Assembly (NCBI RefSeq): GCF_033807575.1
Contig: NC_084704.1
Coordinates: forward strand, 7,525,056 to 7,589,055
Reading direction: 5' to 3'
DNA: 64,000 bases
Source of the DNA: Cydia pomonella
Lineage: Eukaryota; Arthropoda; Insecta; Lepidoptera; Tortricidae
Below the pieces are notes generated by a model. The model saw only the letters and a program-made list of their open reading frames with translations. It was not told the DNA's origin and did not search any database. Shown here piece after piece: positions 1 to 13,300 of this stretch. A program made the position numbers and the translations under genes. Position 1 is the first letter of the stretch, and the number at the start of each line of letters is the position of its first letter.

Positions 1-245
1 TGACACAAATTGACTTAATTGACAACAGACTTTTAGCTTTTTTTGTAAATCATAGACAATTGGTGATACAACATGGAAATATCTGTCAGCAAAATTTGGC
101 TAGCCAGATTCTATCTTGCCCGCGATTTAGAATAGGAAATCGAATATTATGATGACGAATATAGCAAGTTTTTATGTTTTCATTCGATGCCTATTTTTTC
201 TTTTGGATCATAATTTCCTTTACCACCGTAGCCACGACTACAAAC
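1..245. other. Left edge: last intron of UGT-A, no exon seen
   Basis: AT-rich, beginning at the donor of the 246-465 exon. No reading frame here resembles the UGT C-terminal membrane exon, so the exon lies further left. Confidence 0.7.
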
Positions 246-3200
246 CTGGTATTACTCGTGACCTCGTCAATGGCTTTCTTCAAGGCCTTATCTAAATCGT
301 AGTCCAATTCGACCACCTTAGCGAATCCTTTGTGCGCGGCGCTCTTACTATTGATATATTGATCTCCGAACACTGGTATAGCGATGATGGGCTTGCCGAA
401 GTGAACAGATTCTGTGGTAGACAGTAATCCTCCGTGTGTTATGAAAATGATGCAGTTAGGGTGTGCTGGAAAAGATGATAACGCTATCAATAATACGAGT
501 ATACCTACATTCATTTAAAAAAGGTAATTGGACTGAAACAGGAAATACTTAATCTGCGAAGTACAATCACTATCAGATTAAAATTAAATAGCAGCGGCCA
601 AGGCGCTTGCTTACAAATACCTAAACACGCCTCTATTGCTAACGCGATGAAATATTATATATTTGGTTGTAAGGAGTATTTTTATTATTGGAGTTTGTGG
701 GCCTTTGAGTACCACGTCGACCAAGCAGTGATCTATTGCCCTTTAAAGTTCATTGGTAATGCCCGTTGAATCCAGGAAATTCCAGATTCTTTGCGACGTA
801 ATGTTCTGTACCTCATAGGGTTGCAACGTGCCGCCCTAAGTATGTACTTACTTCTTTTTGACATTAGTGGTCCACAGAAACAGAGAAGGTGCATTACAGT
901 CTCCTCTGACTCCTGGCAGAACCTGCATGTGGTTTTTTCAACTTACACAGTGTCCAGTCAATATTCTAGTCACCGCGCAGGTTTTGTGTCTTTTGAGCCC
1001 TAGAAGCTCCCCCAGCAGTTTTGCTGTTGAACCCTTTGATTAGAGCTTTCAAGTGTTCTTGCCCTTTGACAAATTTCCACCAATCGATTGCTCTTGCTTT
1101 TTCTAAGTTGCTGAGCAGAGAATATGCATCCCGTTTTGACATTCCACAGAACGGTTCTGGGCCGGCCAGGGGTGCGTCTGCGCCTTTTCTAGCAAGTGCG
1201 TCCGCTTCTTTCCGTTAATGACGGAGTGCCATGGTTATCCATCTAAGTATGACTTTGTTGGAGTTAGCCAGTGCATTAAGGTTTGTTTTACAGTTCTGGA
1301 CTTGTTTGGAGTACCTTGGCTGCTCCAATATATCTGATGGCAACTGTACAAATGGCACTACCACTTAACAACGCTAACTCAAACACATTGAAAGTATTAT
1401 ATTTTTATTTTATTTTTAATAACTATGGGAAATGCCCAATAATAAAGAGGGCAAAATTTCAAAGTCTGGTCACTAGGTCAAGTGGGGCATCATTTTTAAA
1501 AGCTCAAATTGACCATTCGAAAACAATTCATGCGTTCGACACGAGAGGTATAGTCCTCTACAAAACCCAAAGCCAAATAATATTACCTAGAATGCTTTGT
1601 TGAGGAGCCCATTTCAAAACGTGAACGTTTTCAGGTATGTCTGGCAGGATTTCTTCATACTTCCACAAAACCGTGTATTTCAGAAGGCCGAACATTTTAA
1701 GCAGGCGCTTTTTTAGTTCTTCCGGCATATCTGTACTTTTCAGCTTACTTCCCATGCTGAAATATACGACTCCGTGTTCAGCGTTGTCCATAATCGTTTG
1801 TAATTCCTGGAACAGTATATAAATGATTATTTATTATGATTTTAAGTATTATGGAACAGCGGATATTTTAAAACGCTTTGAAAAACCATCGCCTGCACCA
1901 ATTACTGGGATCAGATTCCAGAATGTACAGACTGAAAAATACCCGAAGCCGTTAAATTATCAACCCCCTTCAGAAAATGCCTGTTTTCTGTTTGAAACCG
2001 ACTAGCGACTCCGAGAAAGTGCGGAGATTATTAGCAAGGCAGAAATAATGAAGTACCTGTGGTAACGGCTTAACCTCGGTTTCTACATGATAACCTCCAA
2101 CAATTTTGTAATTCTGTGGAAGTCTAGTGGCCTGCCCGAGCGACGCATGGGAGTCTGCCAGGACGAGCGACGCATTGTACAACACATCGTCGTATGATGG
2201 CAAATGCCTCCCTCTCTTTGCCAGCACTGGCCCGTAAATATCCTTATAGGCTTTTTCTGCGATCGGATCTAAGTAGCTGTAACAATTAAATATTGTCGAT
2301 GTTACTAACACCTCTTTTGCTGAATGTGTAAAGTGAACAAAAAAAAGAAACCAGCCAAAGCTTAAAGTAATGAAACAGGAAAAGCAACTAAGAGTATAAG
2401 TACTGTCGACACTTTCCCTTTTTTTACCTCGTCCATAAATATTACTGAAGTAGAAGAAATAACCTTACAATTAATATCTCGATTCAACTAAAAATGTTAT
2501 TGTAGATTGTAGGCATAGAGGGGATTAAATAAGTCGGTCGGACGGTTAAGGGTTAGCTGGAACAATACACTCATTTGGGCAGTCGCGTAAAAAAGTCTAA
2601 TAATGAGATTCTCAAGATGTTAAAAGACAAGAATATAGAAGAGGAAAGATGTTTACCTTTTTACGAGTATAATGATCATTACAAAAGGGAAAACAGAAGC
2701 AAGGTGGAAGAGAGAGCAGAGGGAAGCCAAGAAGAACTTGCATTGAACAAGTCAAGAATAGGAGTGTAGAAACGTATCACTTTCTGCACACTTCATAGAA
2801 CAACAATGACCTACTTTCAGAGTATAAGAAATGAAAAAGTAAACGTCGTGTAGTATCAGGCGCTTAAAGAGATGGCACGGGATATATGTAGATACTTGAA
2901 AATTCGTGATGATTACATTTTATCCTAAGAAATGCTTACAAAAACTTCGCAAAAGACACCCGAATGAAAGTCCACAGCTCTTCCACCCGTTGCACCAGCG
3001 TAAAGGGTGGCACATTGAGCGACTTGCAGTTGGCAACGTACGCGGGGTTGCTAGGCTGGTCGATCAGGCGTAATATCAGCCAATGCGGATCGAACGTGGA
3101 CGCCCAGATAAAAGGGCAATTGAATACGGCACCTAACCTGAAAAAAAGAAAGAATTTGGGCTCTGTAGTGTCCTTGAATTAGTTTTCGTACCTACCTACA

Positions 3201-5609
3201 CATCAAATTATAAAGATACCAACCAACATAATGAAACAATTCTAAAGGCCATAGTCGGGTTTCCATAGTAGTCGGCCCTTAAATCAATTTGACTCGGATT
3301 TTTTTGTGAGTACCTCTTATGGTGAAGGATATTTAATTTAAATTATGCTAAATATCAACATCCTAGTACCTACTAGTGACAGTTTATGTCTTAAGATTTT
3401 TTTGAAGTTTTTTTCTTTAATGTAGTATTTCTGTATTTAATGTAATGGATGTATTCAAGCGATTCACTTAAAATTTTAAAATGATGTTTTTCATTTAGAT
3501 ATGCATCGATACGCAAAAAACGAATCATATACAAAATCAGTTGTCATATACAAAAAAAGATAAAAATAAGACAAAAAAATAAAATAAATTTTTTAATGTG
3601 GCTGTTAGGGCTTGAAGAGTTAAAAGCTTGGCTCTACGAGAGATCTGATAACTTTTTGACAGTGAAAGCCTTATGGTCTCGTCTTGGGCCTTATTGGCTA
3701 CATATTACATGAAAATGTTTTTGATGGGATAATACTTACCCGCTATAAAGTTCATCAAACAGCCACTCCGCAATAACTACATCAAAGTGCTCGTTGTGGT
3801 CCGTTAATAGTTTTTGTACATTTTTGTTCCTCAGTGACATCTGAGCCACCTTTCCATAGTAACCTATTGTTAGGCTTTGGTCTGTTATGTCATACTCTTT
3901 CTTCATGATTCTTTCTAATTTCAATGCACGCTCTAAAATAATTTTATCAGAATAGTGATTACCAAAAAATAAGGGATGAAAATTAAATTATCGATACATT
4001 AGAATATCTCGAAATATATTTCTCATTCAACTTTTCAACAATTTCTTTATTTTTGAATTCAGTGCACAAAAGTCTATTTTATCTTCTAGTATGGCAAAGC
4101 ATTTCAGTAAGTTGGTATCTGATAGCGGTTTTATTTAAAATTTGCTAGAATCCGTCTAAGGTAACTGCATTGTCTTGGCATAAGTGCTACCATAAACGTA
4201 AAATTCTTATTTTGACTATGGACGGAGTAGAGTGGTATAGATAGATTTACATAGTCGTTCGATTTGAAACTGGCCCCGAGCGGCTAATCTTTTGTCTATT
4301 GTTAACTAAAACCGCGCGTGCCAGTACCTGCACAAAAAGGGTCGTATAATTCTAATTGGCACCTGAGCGCGGGCTAGTCTAACGCTCAAAAAACCAGTGT
4401 AGGTGCGCTCTCCGATAACGCGCCTTTGTTACGCATCTCGAGGACACATTTTAGACTGGTTTGGCAGCATTCGACTCGCCGGGATTCGAGTAACCGTAGA
4501 GGGACCACACAAGAAATCGCAAATTATTTTTCCATTTGTTAATTTTGAATCTTATTCCAATTACCATAAGAATTGTAATTCAATAACCGGTTAAAGTGAC
4601 CGGACCCTTTTTTTGCAGGTGGCACGCGCGGTTTTAGTTAACAATAGACAAAGGATTAGCCGCTTGGGGCCAGCTACAAATCTAACGACTATACTTCTAG
4701 TTTCGAATGATATCCTATGAGGCTATGACAATTCATTGAAACCTTATTAGGGCTTAATTAAAAAAAATTAAACAAATATATGTTTTAAACAAATATATTT
4801 AAATTATTTGTATTACTTAAATGCAACGAGAATTTGAAATAGATGTGGATTGTCAAAGAAAACTTTGTAGCCACAGTAAATTTACTGCCATCTTTCGACA
4901 CATGATCAAAACTTTTAGGATGCTATTTGATTTTGATCCTTATCCTTTCACTTATATGTATTAAATTTGTTAAATAACAAAAAGTGGCGCCATCTAATAG
5001 ATCAAAGGTATGGCGGCATCGTTTCAAGCGATGGCGCCACAAGCCACAACCTTTGGCCTATGCCCGGCAAAATGACGTATCTTACCTTTAACAGTTATCA
5101 GGTTGTCACTGACGTCAATTTCACGCACCTTGGGGTTTCTGCTGTTTGAAGGGAATGATGTAACGTGCGTTACCTGTTTTAAATCTAAAAGCTTAAATAA
5201 AGGGTACACGGCAAGTTCATGTCTGTAGTGATTTTTTTCTAAGGTCACATAGTTATTGACAGTTCTATATACATATGTAGCGAATACCTACCATTAAAGT
5301 AATATATTCGTTTAATATAGTCTATATTGACTATAGTCAAATTGTTCTGCGTTATACATCAAAACAGACAAATTCAGGGAAACTCGGACTTGTGGGTGGC
5401 AGCCCTGCATAAGTACTTACAAATTACAAACTAGCTGGTGTGTTTACCTCATGTCCAGCCCTAGTGAGATGTCGGACATAGCCCTGGGCAAGGATGCTAT
5501 GGCTCTTGCCCGGAGACGGGAACATGACTAGGATTCTGTAACCATCGCAAGCGCAGTAGGTCATCGTCATCAGAAGTAGCGCAGTCAAGTATCGTTGAAA
5601 TCGAGGCAT
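246..5609 (-). CDS. UDP-glycosyltransferase A (3' exon outside window)
   Basis: Family-1 UGT, probably an ER-membrane enzyme moving sugar from a UDP-sugar to small lipophilic acceptors. Coding exons, 5' to 3' on the minus strand: 5448-5609, 5086-5173, 3740-3932, 2940-3137, 2057-2276, 1587-1806, 246-465; phases join cleanly. Exon 1 holds a signal peptide followed by PSPGKSH, whose His37 is the expected catalytic base. Exon 6 ends in WAPQQSILG and exon 7 holds the UGT signature beginning FITHGGLLSTTE and ending GDQ. The residue aligning with the usual catalytic Asp partner is Glu (VVIAEW, exon 3). The exon-7 donor is GTTTGT, weaker than GTAAGT in the other two copies. The last exon (C-terminal lobe and membrane anchor) is not in bases 1-245 and must lie off the left edge. 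Exon 2 is the most divergent of the three paralogs. UGT33-like family placement is inference. Confidence 0.9.
4254..4689. mobile_element. MITE with about 100-bp TIRs in UGT-A intron 2
   Basis: Inverted ends begin GTCGTT and continue through CTGGCCCCGAGCGGCTAATC (left, from 4271) and its near-exact complement (right, 4602-4673). The arms share TTTGTCTATTGTTAACTAAA. TA dinucleotides flank both ends (4252-4253 and 4690-4691), consistent with a Tc1/mariner-type target duplication. No transposase frame is seen. Confidence 0.75.
4836..5045 (+). repeat. Interspersed repeat, copy 1 (ATGGCGCCAC end)
   Basis: About 210 bp closely matching 16107-16335. Shared blocks include GATTGTCAAAGAAAACTTTG, ACAGTAAATTTACTGC, GGCGCCATCTAATAGATCAA and CGATGGCGCCACAA. 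It ends about 40 bp short of UGT-A exon 2. Family unknown to me. Confidence 0.7.
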
Positions 5610-7306
5610 CGTCTATAATGACCACAAAATCCTTAAAATTAACGGCAAGCGGCCATTTTCTAAACTCACCCTGGACATTTATAGTGAGCACTCGTTGACC
5701 ATTATCCTCAGATTAGGTACCTAGTAACTTCTAATAGTAGGAGATACGTTATAAGGAATATCTACCCTCATATGTTATTTATTTTTGTGATAAGAAATAA
5801 ATGAGAGATAATATTCACACTGATACATTGAAAGTAGGTAGATTGCCTAGTGAAATTGTGTAGGGACAGGTTTTTTTTTTTGTTATTTAAACTTATGATA
5901 TATCGAATAAAAGTATATTTTATATAATTTAACTGTAATAGAATGCCTTATTAAAAATTTGATCCAGTTCATGGTTGCCTAGATTAATCGATTCTTATAT
6001 AAAATATAGATTTTATATCCTAGGTTAGTTATTCCTTATAACGTATCTTAGACCATGACTTTGAAAATATACACAGCGCTTAATCCAAATGGGTCGGAAA
6101 ATATAAGATGAACGCAACAGGGTCATTCTTCAAATGGTAAATTTTCCGCGTCCAGAGAAAGAAAGTACCCGAGTCATTGAAATATCTGTCCGTATTTTTT
6201 TTTTCATTACTTCGCCACGTATTCTAATTTTTAACTAGGGCACGATTCTTTTTTTGTAATGTTATAAGCAATAAGTAAAAAAAAATACAAAGTCCAACAA
6301 TTCTAGTTTTTAGATAAGTATATATAGGTACCTACTTTAAATCTTCATTAATACCTACAACATATCTACATGCCATACAGCCATTGGATTGACCATTTCG
6401 AAATTTAAATTGAAATAAGTATGACACAAATAATGAGTATTTTTACATTCATATGTTATGGAGGTACAAATATTGGAATTGAAAATTAATTAAATTTGTA
6501 CCAATTGAATATAAAAATTAATATCTTTGAGTACCTAGGTACACATCTTTCCTAGACCTTATAAGGCTTTAAAAGAGAGATAACTGTGCGTTTCTTATCC
6601 CAATTAGATAAATAAAGGCAAAAACATGCTATTATTTCGGAATAATTCAATTACATAGATAGTAGAAAGCTTAAATGGTACCTACTCACCATAAATATTA
6701 AGGCAGGTATATAATACAGCTCACCACAGCTTATTACCGTCTTTATATACACACGTTTACGTATTGTTCGATGACTAGAGGTAAAATGAAACCAACTTAA
6801 AACGACGACTGTATTAGATACTCCATAAACCTCGACTTCTACTTATTATCACATTAATGTCTAATATTCTAAACGATTATTAGATCAGAACACGATTGAT
6901 CCATTGCGTGAAGGTTACATAAGGGTCTTCCGACTTTAAACGCAGTTGAAGGACTATTTAACTAATCAGGTACGTCTATAATATGATACGTAATAAATAA
7001 AAATAATTATCGATATATGTATATTAGGCTACGTAACCCTTTGAATGATAATGAATCGTCCAATTCCAATACGCTCAACATCTTTGTGAGCCGACTCTAC
7101 AAATAGTGAAATTAATAATTAAATAACCTACATTAAGGTTCTTAGTGTTCTTACGCAAAAGTTATGCCATCGACAATTGACAAAAATAACAGAGGGCCTA
7201 CCGCCAGGACGTCAAAATTAAAGGAGGCATTTTATGGTAGGAACCAGGAATGCATTAATGAAAAAAATGCTTTAGAATTAATTTAATTAACAACCTGCTA
7301 AAACCA
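5610..7306. other. Intergenic spacer between UGT-A and UGT-B
   Basis: AT-rich, no supported gene. A splice acceptor (TATAG at 5613-5617, minus) lies 3 nt upstream of the UGT-A start codon, so a non-coding leader exon of UGT-A should lie in this spacer. A short inverted pair AGATACGTTATAAGGAATA (5742-5760, complement 6029-6047) may bound a degraded 300-bp MITE. Confidence 0.5.
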
Positions 7307-10300
7307 TCACTTAGTCTTTTTCTTGTTCTTAACAACAGACGATTTCTCTAATCCTAATTTTCTTAAATTATTTTTTCCTATACCCCACAATTTCTTCAAT
7401 ATTAATTTAACGACAAACAGTGCTAGTAAAACTGCTGCTAGAAGGTCGAAGTACATCTTCTGGTACCAGGGCAGCAGCAGCGCGGGGGAGCGCAGATGCG
7501 GCGCGCCGCGCGTGCGCACCACATGCTCCACCCAGTGCACCAGCTCCGTGCCAGGGGGGACCGGACGGTCGTGATAAATCTTCGATAGCTGCTTCACTCT
7601 TTCGGTATATCTAATACAATGATTAGAAATTATATTAAAAACAAACTTTAGCTTTAATAATTCGACATGAAAATTTTAAGACTAGCAGGTATTTTGGTGA
7701 GAGTCAGAATCGCGGGTGTACCTAAATAAAATCAAATGAAAAGCATACCATATTTTTGTACCTAATTTGTACTATTTAGTACCTAGTTAAAAAAAAATTG
7801 TACCTCACGGTACGTAAAGTTATGATCAAAAAACAGGTCACCCGCCATCCTGACAGTCAGAATGGCGGGTGTACTTCATTACGCTATGTTCCCGTGGTTA
7901 TTGATAAATTCTATAAAAGCCAAATTTTTGTACCTTTTTTGTACCTTCATATTCAATTATAATATGAGTCATTTTATTTGTGCTTTCCAAGTTTTACTCA
8001 TTTTATATTTTGCTTGCTATTACAATTTTGCAGGCGTTATAATTTTTCAAGTTATCGATTTAATTTTTAAGAAAAAACGCTAAGGTACAATTACTTTTAT
8101 TACGCCAGGATTTAGTACCTTTAATGTTTAATCTGTTAAGTTCAAATAACTCAGAAAATCATGTCTTAAAAATGATTTTTCTTAGGAAGATTTCTTTGAA
8201 TTAGCGCCTAGCCTTTTTTAACGCTAAGGTACAATTATTTTTATTACGCCAGGATTTAGTACCTTTAATGTTTAATCTGTTAAGTTCTAATAGCTCAGAA
8301 AATCATGTCTTATGATTTTTCTTAGGAAAATTTCTTTGAATTGGCGCCTAGCCTTTTTTAAGACATGATTTACTGAGTTATTTGAACTTAACAGATTAAA
8401 CATTAAAGGTACTAAATCCTGGCGTAATAAAAATAATTGTACCCTAGCGTTTTTTCTTAAAAATGAAATCGATAATTTGAAAAATTATAACGCCTGCAAA
8501 ATTGTAATAGCAAGCAAAATATAAAATGAGTAAAACTTGGAAACCAAAAATAAAATGACTCGTATTATAATTGAATATGAAGGTACAAAAAAGGTACAAA
8601 AATTTGGCTTTTATAGAATTTATCAATAACCACGGGAACATAGCGTAATAAAGTACACCCGCCATTCTGACTGTCAGGATGGCGGGTGACCTGTTTTTTG
8701 GTGATAACTTTAAGTACCGTGAGGTACAATTTTTTTTAAAGGAGGTACTAAATAGTACAAATTAGGTACAAAAATATGGTATGGTTTTCATTTAATTTTA
8801 TTTAGGTACACCCGCCATTCTGACTCTCACGTATTTTGGGCTAGGTTTTAGGTCTTTTATTTTTGTATAAAAGAATATCCTTATTAAATTATTATAAAAA
8901 CTGAAAAAGCGGTAAGTAAACATAGTAATGTTTACTGCCTGTGGCTATCCGTTGATTTGTAAAAAAATTACCGGCCAATTTCCCAGGTAGGTTAGCTTAA
9001 TAACTAACCCAACAAAAACAGGACGATCAAGCTGCTAACTTACTTGGGGTTACTCAGAAGTTCCTCTATAGCTAGCTTCATGTGACCAGCCATTTCGTAA
9101 GAGAGGTCTACTTTCAATGCAAAGCCTTTGTTAACAGCCCTGTCTGCATTGAGGTGTTGGTCGAGTCCATACGGCATCACTACTGCTGGGACCCCGAAGA
9201 AAACTGTTTCACTAGTGGACAGAAGACCGCCGTGCGTAATGAAGAGACGCAAGTTCGGATGGGCTGAAACAGAAAGTAGATTGGTGGACTGTTGCATAAG
9301 TATAACAAAAATACAAAGGTGAATTAATTAATATGGCATACCAAGGATACTGTGTTGCGGCGCCCATTGCAAAATTCGGACATTTTTAGGCAAATTGGGA
9401 AGCTGTTCTTCAAACTTCCACAGTACAGTTTGTTTTAAAGTACCGAACATTTTAAGAAAATCTTGTTTTAGTTTGTCGGGAAAATCTTTGCTCTTGGCAT
9501 TGCTTCCCATACTGAAATAGATGACGCCGTGCTCAGCTTCATCCATAAGTTTTTGTAAATCCTGTAAAAACAAAGATTACCACTAGAATATGTGATTTTC
9601 TGTTTCAGCGTAATTTGTACGAGTAAATTAAAAAATCGAGCACTTCATTTAAGAGCAATTGCGTGTATAGCATTCGAATTAGATTTTGCCCCGATTCAAT
9701 TTAAGGAAACCAAAATAGAGAGATTGTGTTATTGTTACTTACTGCGGGTAAAGGTTTCGGATTAGGATCAATATGGTATCCGGAAATTTCCTTGGTGTTC
9801 GGAGGCACGCTCACGGGCTGACTCAGCGAAGAGTGAGAGTTAGTCAGGAGCAAAGAACCGTTGTGTAGAACTTCTTCATACTCTGGCAGTGATCTTCCCC
9901 TTATTTGAACGTATGGACCAAAATATTCTTCAAATATTGTTTTCTCAGCAGGGCCAAGGTAGCTAAAAAGAAACCGAATACTTTCGTCAGGTCGCGTCAC
10001 GGCTTCGATATTTTAACCACATTAAGTTAGAAAAACCTGATTATCCAGGGCATAAGGAGAACGATGCACTTACAAGTATTTGAGAGCTGAAAACATAAAC
10101 ACGCCTATCAAGCTGGTAGCTCGCTCAGCGAAGGAGAACGGTGGTGACGATGTGGACATAATGTTTGGATTGAATGCTGGGTTTGAGACCTCATGGACCA
10201 GCTTCAGAACCATCCAGTGAGGTTCGGTGGACGCAAACCAAATTAATGGGCAATTGTATACAGTGGCAAATCTGGAAAAAAATAATTTGTTCATTACTAA

Positions 10301-10331
10301 ATCTTTTAATATGTATCAGTGTGTGTGTGTT

Positions 10332-10369
<38 letters not shown>

Positions 10370-13300
10370 TAGCGGGGCAATCATACAACTCGATTCCCAC
10401 CGTCCTGTCTTCAAATTTGCTCTTGCTTACCTAAAGGCTATGCATGCTGCAACGCAACTGTTAACTGGAAAAATTCATTTCACTTGGGATGAAATGACTC
10501 TTTTATTTGACGGTTGATAGAAAGATACAGAATTACGGATGTATAGCCTGTCATCTCTTCACTCACGCTCCTTCCATTTCTCTTTAATGGATACCTAATA
10601 AGGTAACGTCAATACGGGTAAGTAGCAAAATGTCTGAACTCGCAGTAAACACTAATAAATGTGTAATGTAAAAAGGAATGCGTCTAATGGTGGTGGAATG
10701 GAATCACTCGTTGTAGTTTTCTGGCTTTGTATATTTTTTCTTTATTCAGCAAGATCACAAATATCGACTATCTACTCTTAATGACTGCCACCTTCGGAAT
10801 GCTCGCCTGCAGATATTTTTTTATTCATCTGGCAGGGCGATAGTCCTGAATTCAAATACATAATTGTTGCCAGTTATATTCAAAAAGACTGTGAAGGTTG
10901 GAAACCTAAACCTAAACTTTTTGTAAACAGACCCCAATGTTAAGGCCAGCCCCACTTAACCGTATGCCACACTTACCCAGCATATGTATCACTAAACAGC
11001 CACTCTACAATGACGGCATCGAAATCCTGCGTGGTGTCTCCGAGAAACTTCTTCAGGTTGTCATTCTCAAGATTCATCTTTAACATTTCTATCATCTGTG
11101 GCAACATGGTCAACATTTCTTGTTTACCTGTCTTATCAATCACTCTCTTCAGGTTAAATATGTCATCACTCGCTGAAATAAATAAAATATATGCTTCATA
11201 ATTATGCCCTGCCAAGTTGTATATCTTAAATAGTCCAAGACTATGGAATGGAAAGGAGAAAGAAATGGCAAGTCTGCAAACTACAAATATAGGAACGAGG
11301 TTGTAATCCTCTATTACCGCTCTTTATTGTCGTACCTACACAGTATTAGAAGTATTAGAACAAATTAAATTATTTTCATAAAATATTTTAATTTGATTTT
11401 CTTTCAAATATACTGTATAAATTATAAACTTATTTAAATACTAAGAAAAAGTGCAATGCCTCCAGTGTCCCAGGCTGGAATCGAACCAACGTCCTCTGCT
11501 ATCGCGTCAGGTGCCTGAGCCGTTCAGCCACCGGGGTCACGACGGCATAGGAGGACTTGAAATAAAAACATTTTTTTTTTTTTCTATTCTCTTTTTCTTA
11601 TATTCTCTCGCTAACTCGGAATCGCCTGAGTTGATTGAGTTAGAAGGTTGAACCATACTGTTTTACCGTAAGGATGGCCAGGGGGCACCATAAGCCTTCA
11701 GTAATGCATATACATACATGGAAAAATTCGTCCTATGCCGTCGTGACCCCGGTGACCGAATGGCCCAGGCACCTGCCGCGGTAGCAGAAGACGCTGGTTC
11801 GATTTTAGCCTGGGGCACTGGAGGTCTTGGTCACTTTTTCTTACTGTATGACATTTATTTCAGTTTGTACCTACATACCTAAGTCCTATAGGTGCTAATA
11901 TGAGCATGAGCATTATAGCTAAATACTGGTTTTCATAACGGCTCCCAACTTTAATTTCAGCACTAAACATTTACATAAGTGTTCCATAATCTCTGCTACC
12001 TAACCGCTCAACATGTTTATTAGCCTGGTCTTCTTAGTGGACGGAGTTTACGCAAACATTTTCTTTAACAAAAAAATACAACATACTTTTATAGCTCTCC
12101 AAATTCTTGCTGAGATCGACTTCGTGGTACTTATCAGTCGTTTTACCGGTGGGAAAAGGTGTAACGTATGTGACCTGAAAAGGATTAATTTGTATTGAGA
12201 AGCTCGTAGGTACCTATTGTAAACACCTACCGTACCTACGTATACAGGGTGACCTTAGCCATTGGACAAATCCTGAAATCCCACGTAGGGTTACTGCTCA
12301 GGAATGCTCTGACGTTAATATTTATTAATTAGAACAAAAGAAAAAAAAAATTTTTTTCAAACAAAAGTTATTTCCAATAATCGACAACAAAAAGAAACAC
12401 ACTGTGTTAATCTTTGGCAGTGTTTTTGACAATTTGTTCGAAATATTTTATAATGACGACATTTTCACATCAAAAGTCAGAAGCTTATTAGTGTCATAAA
12501 TAAAAAAAGCGGCCAAGTGCGAGTCTGACTCGCCCATGAAGGGTTCCGTACCATTTATGACGTATTAAAACCCCCAAACCCCCTTTGGGGAACCCCCAAA
12601 ATTTATTGTTTTTTTTTCTATTTTTGTGTAAAAATCTTAATGCGGTTCATAGAATACATCTACTTACCAAGTTTGAAGTTATAGTTTCGGAAAAAAGTGT
12701 TACAATAAGCTGTGACATAAAAGGACAGACAGACGGACATGACGAATCTCAAAGGGTTTTTTTCCATTTGGCTACGGAACCCTAAAAAGATAATCAAAAA
12801 GGTCGAAGAAGGTTCCATACTATTCTATGTAGATATTACCTTAGGAGCTACTAACACATACAGGCTCCAAAGTAAAAAATGCTAATTTGTTAATTTCTTC
12901 GAAACCGCTACACCGGTTGTTATGATACTTGGTACACTGTTTCTAAATACCCTAATGCATGTACATTTCGGCTTTGTCCAATGGATAGGGACTAGGGACA
13001 CACTGTATTACGAGGAAACTATTTTTATCAAACTTGCAATGAAATGTTGACATGACTTACTACAAATTAATTGCCAGTTTGAGAAAAGCATTATACAAAT
13101 TTCGGCGTGAAACGGGATCGCCGGATGCGTATCCCTAACCACAACCCTTCGTTTCGTAAAGTCCTCTTCTTCTTCCTGCCCTTATCCCACGTTATGTGGG
13201 GTCGGTACATGTTTTTCTCTTCTATCTTTCGTTATCTCAGCACTCACTCCTTTCTTTCTCATATCCTCTTTCACACAACCCATCCATCGTTTTTGGGTCT

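Noticed and set aside
7862..8665. Two near-identical 73-codon frames beginning MAGVL on opposite strands
   Set aside because: They are mirror images in the arms of one palindromic MITE, with no known domain or splice context.
10174..10517. Overlapping frames through the GT repeat near 10.3 kb
   Set aside because: Products of the (GT)n microsatellite and shadows of UGT-B exon 4.
11460..11535. Possible functional tRNA gene
   Set aside because: Boxes A and B are recognisable but no paired acceptor stem or clear anticodon arm; a second inverted copy nearby indicates a SINE.
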